A stretch of DNA of 19,265 bases from positions 1 through 19,265 of the forward strand of contig DJEH01000122.1 in the NCBI GenBank assembly GCA_002431845.1. The letters run 5' to 3'. The stretch comes from Prevotellaceae bacterium UBA5903. GTDB lineage: Bacteria > Bacteroidota > Bacteroidia > Bacteroidales > Bacteroidaceae. Positions 1-7,836 of this stretch are shown piece after piece. The position numbers and the translations under genes are program-made. Every line of letters begins with the position of its first letter. Position 1 is the first letter of the stretch. The notes under the pieces are model-generated. The model did not search any database. It saw only the letters and a program-made list of their open reading frames with translations, and had not been told where the DNA came from.

Positions 1-28
1 GTCGTTGGTTCAAGCCCATCCTGAAGCG
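1..28 (+). tRNA. 3' end of a probable tRNA (partial, cut by window start)
   Basis: The first bases fit a T-arm: a 5-base stem arm at 4-8, the 7-base loop TTCAAGC at 9-15 with the conserved TTC and A58, and a returning arm at 16-20. Four of five stem pairs form, with one T-T mismatch. Seven acceptor-type bases follow at 21-27, then a discriminator G at 28. No CCA is encoded, as is common in this phylum. A strong terminator begins at base 30, as expected after a tRNA gene. The amino-acid identity cannot be read because the anticodon lies outside the window. The mismatch leaves open that this is a tRNA relic. Confidence 0.5.
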
Positions 29-29
29 C

Positions 30-67
30 AAAGGCTTGCAAACATTCAATGTTTGTGAGCCTTTTTT
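30..67 (+). terminator. Rho-independent terminator after the tRNA
   Basis: A two-part hairpin pairs AAAGGCT (30-36) with AGCCTTT (58-64) and CAAACAT (39-45) with ATGTTTG (49-55). A TG/TG internal mismatch separates the two stems, and the loop is three bases. The T run at 62-67 follows directly. It would end the transcript of the tRNA and separate it from the gene at 112. Confidence 0.85.
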
Positions 68-111
68 GTGTTTATAATATTTTATAATTAATTGAAAAAC
101 GTAATAGAGTT

Positions 112-639
112 ATGGGAAAGCACAAGAAAAACAACGTAGTGAGAGCTTATAAATCATTGTTGCAGAACGATAAAGATTGGGATTTTATATATTTACTCCA
201 ATTAGAGCAAAAGAAAATGAGACGCATGCTTGCCTATTTTTCGCAGCCAGAGATAGCAAAATACAATAAGCGAGTGATTAAAGAGATATCATTATGTTTG
301 CGGCTGTTAAACATTGTGCTTGAAGAAGAGAAACTTATAGAGCTATGGCGCGGCGAAGCCAGTAAATGCTATAACGTACACTCGCACAGAAATACAGATG
401 GCAAAATGCACACGCTCGAATTTGAGTATACAGCCATGCCACCACAATTTCCCAAATACGTAAATATTCGCAATGGCATACGTTTCAAGCCAACAGCAGT
501 CTGCTCCAATAACATTTCTGTTTCTGTATACGAACAAAAGTTGCATGAAGAAAACTATAAAGACTCCTTGCGTCAAGCAAAGGCTTGGCATCTATACAAT
601 GTAGTGCGCGAATACAAAATGCAGGGGTGGTGGGATTAA
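112..639 (+). CDS. Conserved-looking hypothetical protein, 175 aa, possibly mobile-element associated
   Basis: The function is not recognised. The product is soluble, with a basic N-terminus (MGKHKKN), no signal peptide and no membrane segment. Residues 20-75 look helical and contain DWDFIYLLQLEQKKMRRML. The middle (about 85-140) is more beta-like. The protein ends with a helical stretch, KAWHLYNVVREYKM, and a terminal GWWD. A DWDF-type start combined with an -WWD end reminds me of small uncharacterised proteins from Bacteroides phages and integrative elements, but that is from memory. The position just downstream of a tRNA and its terminator, a favoured integration site, fits a mobile-element remnant. 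The start ATG lies 44 bases after the terminator with no clear Shine-Dalgarno sequence. No partner gene is visible. Confidence 0.6.
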   Translation: MGKHKKNNVVRAYKSLLQNDKDWDFIYLLQLEQKKMRRMLAYFSQPEIAKYNKRVIKEISLCLRLLNIVLEEEKLIELWRGEASKCYNVHSHRNTDGKMHTLEFEYTAMPPQFPKYVNIRNGIRFKPTAVCSNNISVSVYEQKLHEENYKDSLRQAKAWHLYNVVREYKMQGWWD

Positions 640-811
640 GCAAATACTTAATGCCACTCGTAGTTTCTGCTTGCTACTGCTTAAACACATTTTATGCAGC
701 ATATAAATAAGCCGTCTTTGCACTTATGGGACAATTTTTTCTATAAACTAACGAAAGTACATTGTATAAAATCACCATAAAAAGGTATTCTTAAACTACA
801 ATCAAAAATCG

Positions 812-819
812 TAACTTTG
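812..819 (+). promoter_or_regulatory. Probable promoter -7 box for the chelatase/SusCD operon
   Basis: TAACTTTG matches the Bacteroidetes -7 consensus TAnnTTTG exactly. No clear TTTG -33 box is seen about 20 bases upstream. Transcription would begin near 825, leaving a leader of roughly 75 bases before the preferred start at 900. An 11-base sequence shared with the region before the gene at 6464 lies just upstream, at 779-789. Confidence 0.55.
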
Positions 820-899
820 CACCCTAAAATCGATAAAAAGCATTAATAATGCTTTCTCTATTTACAAAACAATACATTTACCCCAAAAACTGTTTAAGA

Positions 900-1787
900 A
901 TGAAAAAAAGATTATTACTTTTGTTACCTCTTTTAATGTGTGGATTGATGCTTCAAGCCAAAAGTGCACTTGTAGTAATAGCGCATGGATCGCCTATGAT
1001 GAGTTGGCGTAAACCAGTTTTAGCACTTGAACATAAGGTTGATAGCTTGGTAAAGGCAAAGGGCTTAAGCAATATAAGCTACGTGCGTGTAGCGATGATG
1101 GAGTATACCGAACCTTCGGTAGCATCTGTTATCAAAGATTGTGAAAAGCAAGGCGTAGATACGGTTTTTGCCCTTCCGCTATTTATAGCACCCTCAAGCC
1201 ACTCAGAGGAAGACTTGCCCAATTTGTTAGGTTTAAAGTTTACCCCCGATGTGCGTGAAGAATTGGCTGAAGAAAATGCCGAATTGGTAAAGTCGCCCCT
1301 CCGTATCATACTTGGTCCAACACTTTATAGCACCGACATCCTTGAAAAGGTGATGCTTAACAACGTGAAGCAAATGAGCAAAAATCCCAAAGAAGAGGCT
1401 TTGTTGCTTGTGGCACATGGTGACCCCGAACGCATAGGTTTTTGGCAAATATTGCTCTACCGTACATGCGAATATGTAAAAAAACATACGGGCATTACTT
1501 ATGCCGATGGCGAACTTATTGAAATGGGTACAGGCATGGAAAAAGAAATGTTACCCCTTATTGAAAAGGCTGCTAAAGAAAAGGAACGTGTTCTTGTTCA
1601 AGGCATTTACCTTACTTCGACCATTGCAGGGATGGCACGTCGCAACCAAATGGAAGCAAAACAAGCTGGCATAGTAAAAAAGTATGGCACTCAAGTGGTA
1701 TATAGCGAAAATGGTATTCTTCCGAATGCATCAAATGCCATAGCTAATTGGATAGTTGAACGTACAGAAGAGTTTTTGAAACACTAA
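900..1787 (+). CDS. Exported CbiX/CbiK-like tetrapyrrole metal chelatase (sirohydrochlorin cobaltochelatase family)
   Basis: The 295-residue product belongs to the class II chelatase superfamily, whose members insert or, in some systems, remove metal from tetrapyrroles. Two tandem chelatase-like halves are visible. The first has VVIAHGSPM near the mature N-terminus, then PLFIAPSSHSEEDLP, which resembles the HxxxDIP metal site of CbiX. The second has LLVAHGDPERIGFW, but its matching later segment, IYLTSTIAGMARR, lacks the histidine. The frame is open from 849, but the start at 900 (MKKRLLLLL) gives a clean signal peptide that ends near LQA/KSA. The cysteine at residue 14 is not in a good lipobox. 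Export separates it from cytoplasmic cobalamin or sirohaem synthesis and points to periplasmic tetrapyrrole handling, as proposed for P. gingivalis IhtB/FetB. It is first in the operon, 3 bases before the SusC-like gene. Confidence 0.85.
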   Translation: MKKRLLLLLPLLMCGLMLQAKSALVVIAHGSPMMSWRKPVLALEHKVDSLVKAKGLSNISYVRVAMMEYTEPSVASVIKDCEKQGVDTVFALPLFIAPSSHSEEDLPNLLGLKFTPDVREELAEENAELVKSPLRIILGPTLYSTDILEKVMLNNVKQMSKNPKEEALLLVAHGDPERIGFWQILLYRTCEYVKKHTGITYADGELIEMGTGMEKEMLPLIEKAAKEKERVLVQGIYLTSTIAGMARRNQMEAKQAGIVKKYGTQVVYSENGILPNASNAIANWIVERTEEFLKH

Positions 1788-1790
1788 TAA

Positions 1791-4700
1791 ATGAAAAGAA
1801 ATAGCATTATTGTATGCACTTTGGCAATGCTCTTTCCCTTTGTGGCACAAGCGCAAGACATTGCAAAAGAAAGTGTCACTCAATCAGCACAAAATAAACA
1901 ACAAACGCTCACGGGCATAGTGTTTAGCCCAGAGCAAGAGCCGTTGGTGGGAGTAGCCGTGCGCATTCAAGGCACCAAATTGGTGGCTATAACCGACGAG
2001 AATGGACGATACACCTTAAATGGAAGGTGGAAAGCAAAGGCAGTCATACTATTTAGCTGCTTGGGCTATAAGGCTGAGCATGTGACTTATAATGGTCAAG
2101 ATGTGATAAATGTCACCATGCAGTCTGGGTCGACCAATTTGAAAGAAGCTGTTGTGGTGGCACGTACCAACATCAATGCTATTGATTTGCGTGCAAGAGC
2201 TGGTGTGGTTGAAGCCGTAGATGTTAAGCGCATCGAGCAGAAACCTATGATAGATATGGCAATGGCTCTGCAAGGATCTGTGCCAGGACTGACCATTACC
2301 AATACAGGAGATTTGGGGTCTTCACCTAAAATTCGTTTACGTGGAAACTCTTCTTTACGGCAAGGCAATGCCACAAACGAACCTCTTTATGTAATGGATG
2401 GCCAAATTATATCTTCTGAGACGTTTTACAACCTCAATCCGGCAGACATAAAAAGTCTTAAGGTACTGAAGGATGCCACAGCTTGTGCTCTTTATGGTGT
2501 AAAAGCTGCTAATGGTGTGATAGAAATTGCTTCGCAACGTGGCCATGAAGGAGCCCCAACTGTGTCGTACAGCATGAACATGGGTATTACGGCACGTGGG
2601 CGTAGGGGTATTAAGATGATGAACTCCGCAGAGAAGCTTGAACTTGAACGCCTTATGCAAAACCCTGAGGCACCAGGCTATCTTTATAGCGAAGACTACT
2701 ATCGTAAGTATTATGCTTCTTCGCCCAATCTCAACCAAATGATAGCAGTAGGCGCAGCAAAACTTGATTCGATGCGTAACATCAACACCGATTGGTTTAA
2801 AGAGTTGCTACGCAATAGCATGTATCAACGCCACAATATTAGTTTGAGAGGTGGCAACGAGCAAACAACTTATTTCGTATCAGCTAATTATTCTTATCAA
2901 GGTGGTCGTTTACCTGGCAACAATAAACGAAGAATGAGTGCACGTCTTAATGTGGACCAAAAAATAGGACGATGGGGCTATGCCATGTTGGGCGTAACGG
3001 GAGCATATTCTAAAACCAAAACACCTTGTGGCTCAACTCACGACCCCTCTTCGCTTATTTACGAACTTAATCCTTATGAGCAGAAATCGGGTAAGTTATG
3101 GTCGTATAGTGGACAAACTTACAACGACTTACTTAACCAATATCAAAGCGAAAGCAATGCCAATGAAGTGGGGGGTAATGGTAATATAACGCTTACGCCA
3201 CTGCCAGGACTTGATATTGCAGCAGTGGCTGGCATAGACTTTTTGCTTGACGAGGGACACCAATTTACACCCTCTACAGCATATAGCGAAACCCATAGTG
3301 GCGTGGCTGAAGAGGCAAGGGGTATTTATGCTAAGCAAAAAAACACTACTACCAATATATCGGCCAACTTGCGTGCCACATACACACATACGTTTCGCGA
3401 TATACACGACCTTACGCTCAGTGTGAATATGGACTATTATGACACGAATAGCGATGGACTATCTACTACGGGATATGGTGTAGGAACCATTAATTCGGCA
3501 GCAGCCATCAATCAGTCGCTCACCGGAACGCGTCAAGTAAAGATGAGTGCGCCTCGCGACCATAGCCGCCAGATGGGTGTAGGTGGTGTGTTGGGTTATA
3601 GCTTATTGTCTACTTATGACCTTTATGCCACGTATAAAGCCGATGCATCGTCTGTATTGCCTAAAGATAAGCGTTGGAATAGTGCATGGGCTGTGGGCTT
3701 GGGATGGACGCCTAGCCGTTACGATTTTATGAAAGATAATAAGGTGGTTACGCGGCTTAACTTTAAGGCCTCGTATGGTGTTACTGCTAATTTGAATGGT
3801 GTATCAGTTTCGTCTACCACAGGTACGTTTTCTTATACCACAGATTCTTATGAGAACCAACGTCCACTCGGCATCATTTCGCTCTATAATAAGGACCTCA
3901 AACCTGAGCAGAACAAATCGGTTGATGTAGGCATGACACTCGATCTTTTTCACCGCATAACGATAGATGCAAATTATTATAACCGCCGTACGGAGCAAGC
4001 ATTGCTTGATGTTCCCATCCCTTCTTCAGTAGGCTACACTACGCTGAAGCGTAACATTGGTGTGCTGCAGAACAATGGTGTGGAAATTGGTTTGAGTGCA
4101 AAGCTGATAGATACACGCAATTGCCGTTTTAGTATAGGTGCTAATTGGGCTTACAATAATAATAAGGTGCTCGACCTCTACTATGCCGATCGCATCTATA
4201 CATCAACCGATGCGCTTGTGCCCGATTATGAGGTTGGAAAGTCGTATGATATGCTCTATGGACCAGTATCATTGGGCATTAATCCGCTTACTGGCTATCC
4301 CGTTTTCAAGTTGCCAAATGGTAGCGAAAAACAGGCTACTGAAAAACTAACGAAGGATGATGTGGTGGCTTTAGGCCACCTTACACCTCCCTATAATGGG
4401 GCATTCAATGTGAGTTTGTCGTACAAGTCGTTTGACTTTGATATGGACTTTTATTATGTTTATGGTGGTGTGCAACGCTTCAACTATAGTTATGTACGCG
4501 ACAAAGATGACGTAATAAAAAATGCCGTGGCAGGACAAACACAAAAGATGTGGTTTAAACAAGGTGATGAGAACAAACAGTATTGGACTCCGTTTTATAC
4601 TTCGAGCACAGCCGAAGACAACATAGCCCTATATGCAAACTCGCGTACTGTGGGCAAGAGCAACTATTTGCGTCTTTCTATGTTGTCGATGCGCTATCGC

Positions 4701-4874
4701 TTTTCAGATAGTTTCCTAAGACGCTACCTACCTTTTGTAAAACATGCAAATATAGGCTTACAAGCTTCAAACTTGTTTACATGGAGTTCGTATAAAGAGA
4801 GTGACCCAGAAAGCGGAACCCTTGCTGGTACCACACAACCAGTTTATACAATTAATCTTAACTTGACTTTCTAA
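1791..4874 (+). CDS. SusC/RagA-family TonB-dependent outer-membrane transporter
   Basis: The 1027-residue product is a beta-barrel importer powered by TonB. A signal peptide ends near VAQA/QD (residue 21). A carboxypeptidase-regulatory-like beta domain spans about 39-115 (LTGIVFSPEQEPLVGVAV). Next come a SusC-type linker, LKEAVVVART, and a plug domain at about 150-255 (LQGSVPGLTITNTGD, PLYVMDGQII, ATACALYGVKAANGVIEI). The barrel then runs to a terminal phenylalanine (INLNLTF), the usual OMP end. The length is normal for SusC, and there is no N-terminal STN domain, so signalling to an anti-sigma factor is not expected. It sits 3 bases after the chelatase and abuts the SusD-like gene, the standard transporter/lid pairing. 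The substrate cannot be read from the sequence. The neighbours argue for haem, another tetrapyrrole or a metal-bearing peptide rather than a glycan. Confidence 0.95.
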   Translation: MKRNSIIVCTLAMLFPFVAQAQDIAKESVTQSAQNKQQTLTGIVFSPEQEPLVGVAVRIQGTKLVAITDENGRYTLNGRWKAKAVILFSCLGYKAEHVTYNGQDVINVTMQSGSTNLKEAVVVARTNINAIDLRARAGVVEAVDVKRIEQKPMIDMAMALQGSVPGLTITNTGDLGSSPKIRLRGNSSLRQGNATNEPLYVMDGQIISSETFYNLNPADIKSLKVLKDATACALYGVKAANGVIEIASQRGHEGAPTVSYSMNMGITARGRRGIKMMNSAEKLELERLMQNPEAPGYLYSEDYYRKYYASSPNLNQMIAVGAAKLDSMRNINTDWFKELLRNSMYQRHNISLRGGNEQTTYFVSANYSYQGGRLPGNNKRRMSARLNVDQKIGRWGYAMLGVTGAYSKTKTPCGSTHDPSSLIYELNPYEQKSGKLWSYSGQTYNDLLNQYQSESNANEVGGNGNITLTPLPGLDIAAVAGIDFLLDEGHQFTPSTAYSETHSGVAEEARGIYAKQKNTTTNISANLRATYTHTFRDIHDLTLSVNMDYYDTNSDGLSTTGYGVGTINSAAAINQSLTGTRQVKMSAPRDHSRQMGVGGVLGYSLLSTYDLYATYKADASSVLPKDKRWNSAWAVGLGWTPSRYDFMKDNKVVTRLNFKASYGVTANLNGVSVSSTTGTFSYTTDSYENQRPLGIISLYNKDLKPEQNKSVDVGMTLDLFHRITIDANYYNRRTEQALLDVPIPSSVGYTTLKRNIGVLQNNGVEIGLSAKLIDTRNCRFSIGANWAYNNNKVLDLYYADRIYTSTDALVPDYEVGKSYDMLYGPVSLGINPLTGYPVFKLPNGSEKQATEKLTKDDVVALGHLTPPYNGAFNVSLSYKSFDFDMDFYYVYGGVQRFNYSYVRDKDDVIKNAVAGQTQKMWFKQGDENKQYWTPFYTSSTAEDNIALYANSRTVGKSNYLRLSMLSMRYRFSDSFLRRYLPFVKHANIGLQASNLFTWSSYKESDPESGTLAGTTQPVYTINLNLTF

Positions 4875-6338
4875 ATGATAATGCACGTTTTTAAGTCTGT
4901 AACAAATCAAGGTAGACAAGTTTCTACTATACCCCATGGCTCTGCCATGAGCAAGTTCTTGAACTGTATATGCCGTTATTCATGGATGTTCGCGTCAATG
5001 TTACTTGTGAGTGTGGTAACAGTATCTTGTTCGCTCAATGTGCCACCTCCCGACCAATATTCCGACCCTGATGCTGTAAAGGATGTGAGCAGTGCACGTG
5101 CTTTTTTAGCATCGTGCTACATAAGTTTTCCGCACTATGATTACGACCTCTCGGTTATGGGCAACGACTTTTGCCCTACATCGTTGGCTGGAAAGGATGT
5201 TAATGAGTTGAATGTTTATAATTGGAGCAATAAAGACCTTACGACCCTTGCAACTGGCATGTGGCAAGACTACTATACATGCATCTCGAATTGTGATGTG
5301 TTGCTTGATCGTCAAGGTATGATAGTAACGGCTACTCCCGATGAGGTAAAGAAGAAAAATGCTGTATTAGCTGAGGTAAAAACTCTTAAGGCTATGTGTT
5401 ACTTCGATTTGTTGCGTCTTTTTGCTACACGCTACGATGACAATAGCTCTGCGGATGGTGTGGTTATTAAGAACGAATTTGGTTTTGAAGTAAACAAGCG
5501 TAGCAGCAAGCAAGAAACGGTGGCTTATATTGAGAAGCTACTTGCTCAAGCCCTAACAACAGACAATTATCCAAGTGCTAATGGGTGGCTATCGCGCTAT
5601 GCTGTGCAGTATATGTTAGCCGAAGTAAATCTTTACAAAGGCGATTACGAAGCAACAGCACTTTATGCAGACTCGCTGATTGATGTATGCCAGGATGACA
5701 TGCTGGGGCCCACTGCTTACCAACGCTTGTGGAAAAACGATAGTTTTGATGGGCGTATTTTTGCTTTTAATACAAAGAGTAGCTTCTATACGTCTATTCA
5801 GTACGACGAGAAAGAAGGTGACTACTATGCACTTAGCCCACAAATAGTATTTTCGGCAACAGACTGCCGCAGACAAAGCTCTGTTTACACCATGCAGATG
5901 AAAGGGCTTGAACGTCGTTTGCTAGGTAAATACAACATGATGAATAAGCAAGGCCTACAGCCTGCTTACATCAACCGCATGCGCTATGCAGGAGCTTATT
6001 ACATGGCAGCTGAGGCTTATGCTCGCTTGGGCAATACGGAAAAAGCACTGTCGCGCATAAATCATTATTTGAGACTCGTAGGAGCAGACGAATTATCATC
6101 GTCGCTCATAGGTGACGATTTGATATCAGCAATACTGCATGAGAAAGCAAAAGAATATGTGGGCGAAGGATGCAATTGGTTTATGCTGAAGCGCACTCGT
6201 CAGTCCTTACCAAGATTTACTACATGGGGTATAGCCACATCATCCATTATAAATGCCACTGACTACCGATGGACATTGCCTTTGCCTATGTCTGAATATA
6301 AGTATAACGACAAAGTGCAGCAAAATCAAGGATGGTAA
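4875..6338 (+). CDS. SusD/RagB-family outer-membrane lipoprotein
   Basis: This is the surface lid that captures substrate for its SusC-like partner. The ATG at 4875 directly follows the TAA of the transporter, so translation is probably coupled. That start puts the lipid cysteine (VVTVSC) at about residue 52. An internal ATG at 4947 (MSKFLNC) would give a normal signal of about 28 residues and may be the real start. SusD landmarks are WQDYYTCISNCDVLLDR, AEVKTLKAMCYFDLLRLFA, the TPR-like YYMAAEAYARLGNTEKALS, and the C-terminal KAKEYVGEGCNWFMLKR followed by WTLPLPMSEYKYND. At up to 487 residues it is a typical length. Family assignment is firm, but ligand specificity is unknown, and the neighbours suggest it is not a polysaccharide. 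Confidence 0.93.
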   Translation: MIMHVFKSVTNQGRQVSTIPHGSAMSKFLNCICRYSWMFASMLLVSVVTVSCSLNVPPPDQYSDPDAVKDVSSARAFLASCYISFPHYDYDLSVMGNDFCPTSLAGKDVNELNVYNWSNKDLTTLATGMWQDYYTCISNCDVLLDRQGMIVTATPDEVKKKNAVLAEVKTLKAMCYFDLLRLFATRYDDNSSADGVVIKNEFGFEVNKRSSKQETVAYIEKLLAQALTTDNYPSANGWLSRYAVQYMLAEVNLYKGDYEATALYADSLIDVCQDDMLGPTAYQRLWKNDSFDGRIFAFNTKSSFYTSIQYDEKEGDYYALSPQIVFSATDCRRQSSVYTMQMKGLERRLLGKYNMMNKQGLQPAYINRMRYAGAYYMAAEAYARLGNTEKALSRINHYLRLVGADELSSSLIGDDLISAILHEKAKEYVGEGCNWFMLKRTRQSLPRFTTWGIATSSIINATDYRWTLPLPMSEYKYNDKVQQNQGW

Positions 6339-6379
6339 TACCTAATAAGTTGGCAAATACATACTTTTAATACACGTTG

Positions 6380-6413
6380 TTTGCCTATAAATGGTGTAAA
6401 AAAGGTATTTTTA
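6380..6413 (+). promoter_or_regulatory. Possible promoter/operator before the 6464 lipoprotein
   Basis: A TTTG at 6380-6383 lies 22 bases before TATTTTTA at 6406-6413, one base off the TAnnTTTG -7 consensus. The -7 element sits inside an imperfect palindrome: TGGT, a GT bulge and AAAAA on the left, and TTTTTACCA on the right, ending at 6416. The placement suggests that transcription of this gene could be boosted or controlled apart from the upstream SusCD genes. Confidence 0.35.
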
Positions 6414-6463
6414 CCATGTGAAAAATAAAACATATTAATAAAACAATAAAAAATAAGAAAACT

Positions 6464-7696
6464 ATGAGAAAGCAGAAACTATCGCTTTTGATTTCATCAT
6501 TTGTTTATTCGCTTTTAGCTATTGTAGCTACCACGTTTGTGGCATGTAGCAGCGATAATAATGGTGATGGCGAAATGACAAACTATGTGCAATTTACAGC
6601 CGACAAAGCTTCGATTGCCGAAGACGACGTGGATGGTATTACTGTGAATGTGTTGCTAGCTAAAGCACCTACAACAGCACAAACCATTACGCTTTCGCTC
6701 GAAAACAATGAGGGCGACATTGCTCAAGTGTCTCCATCGGTTCTCAACATTGCAGCAGGACAGAAAGAGGCTTCGTTTAAGATTTTATCAAATAATAAAT
6801 CGTCGCTTGTTTCGGGCAAAGTGCTTACATTGAAAGCTTCATTCTCGGATGCTAATATGCAGGTTTCGGGAGAGCCATTGAAGGTTACCTTTACTCCAGC
6901 TGCAAGCATGCCCACACTTACCGATGCGCAATTGCAACTTATTGAAGGATATAAGGAAAAGTATGGCATAGACCTTATGCGTATTATTGGCAAGCACGAG
7001 GTGCAGACTACAATTACTTATAACGATGATGATAAAGCACTTTATAATGACAATAATGAAACGCGCATACTTAAAGGACAGACTATCATTACGCTCAGTG
7101 ATTATGCTACTGCCGATACCCCTATACTTAAGATGACAAGCAATCCTATGGGCATGCACGACTACTTGTATGAGATGTTTCGTAAGCAAACTGTAGATGA
7201 CAATGAATATTTTCTGCAAAGTCCTTATAGTGCGGCAGCAGTTGCAGCCAGTGGCTATGACTATAGCAAGGATGTGTTCTCTTGCGAGCTTGATAGCATT
7301 GTTATTGACCCTTCAGATATGAGTTTGCACTTTGTTGGAACTCGTGCTAATGCTTATGGCGATGATATAACAGTGGTTCCCTTCCAATATGGTTTCACCG
7401 CTTGGGACCGTTTAAAGGCTCTTGCTAATGAGGGCAAAGAGGTTGAAGTAGACGAGGGTGAAGGCAACAAGAGCATGGTGTCACTTAGCGACATCATAGA
7501 TATGGGCGGATCGCTCAATCCTGATTCATATCTCTTTAACTCTACTATTAGCGAAGATGCGTGGGATAATCCTGTGAATTATGTAACACCACAAGGTGCA
7601 ATTGACTTTGCAACAGGTAAGATGAGTTTCGCTTTCCCTTGGGACTTCTCTGTTGCTAGTGGTTATGAACGCATCAGTGTGGTATATACATTCTAA
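6464..7696 (+). CDS. Uncharacterised surface-type lipoprotein of a SusCD locus, 410 aa
   Basis: A lipoprotein signal is clear: a hydrophobic stretch to TTFVAC, with the lipid cysteine at residue 28. It is followed by SSDNNGDGE, an acidic tail typical of Bacteroidetes lipoproteins sent to the cell surface. Residues 40-140 look like an all-beta Calx-beta/BACON-like domain (VQFTADKASIAEDDVDGITV). The rest (about 150-410) is a globular, acidic, mostly beta region that I place only tentatively with DUF4929-type Bacteroidales proteins. No catalytic motif is visible. In SusCD loci the gene after susD often encodes a SusE/SusF-like surface binding protein, and this one occupies that position, so an accessory ligand-binding role is the natural inference. 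A possible promoter precedes it and a strong terminator hairpin follows. Confidence 0.8.
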   Translation: MRKQKLSLLISSFVYSLLAIVATTFVACSSDNNGDGEMTNYVQFTADKASIAEDDVDGITVNVLLAKAPTTAQTITLSLENNEGDIAQVSPSVLNIAAGQKEASFKILSNNKSSLVSGKVLTLKASFSDANMQVSGEPLKVTFTPAASMPTLTDAQLQLIEGYKEKYGIDLMRIIGKHEVQTTITYNDDDKALYNDNNETRILKGQTIITLSDYATADTPILKMTSNPMGMHDYLYEMFRKQTVDDNEYFLQSPYSAAAVAASGYDYSKDVFSCELDSIVIDPSDMSLHFVGTRANAYGDDITVVPFQYGFTAWDRLKALANEGKEVEVDEGEGNKSMVSLSDIIDMGGSLNPDSYLFNSTISEDAWDNPVNYVTPQGAIDFATGKMSFAFPWDFSVASGYERISVVYTF

Positions 7697-7725
7697 ACAA
7701 AAAGGCTCAACAGCCTAATATGTCT

Positions 7726-7788
7726 AAACAGGTGGCCAAAGATATAGAAAGCATTTGCCTTTCTGTTTTGTCTACCTGTTTTTTTATT
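7726..7788 (+). terminator. Intrinsic terminator between the lipoprotein and M16 protease genes
   Basis: AAACAGGT (7726-7733) pairs perfectly with ACCTGTTT (7774-7781). Nested inside, AGAAAG (7746-7751) pairs with CTTTCT (7759-7764). The T-rich run from 7779 onward completes the signal. A smaller hairpin, AGGCT/AGCCT at 7703-7716, comes just after the stop codon of the lipoprotein gene. The signal splits the locus into two transcription groups, unless read-through occurs. Confidence 0.7.
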
Positions 7789-7836
7789 TTCTGAAAACAC
7801 TATTGTATAAATCATAGAAAGTATAATCAAATAATA

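Noticed and set aside
640..899. Possible cobalamin riboswitch before the chelatase/SusCD operon
   Set aside because: A chelatase gene made a B12 riboswitch worth looking for, but I found no B12-box-like sequence and no multi-stem structure; the leader after the predicted start is too short.
1791..7696. Polysaccharide utilization locus
   Set aside because: SusC and SusD usually suggest glycan import, but there is no glycoside hydrolase, lyase, sulfatase or hybrid sensor nearby, and the neighbours are tetrapyrrole- and protease-type proteins.
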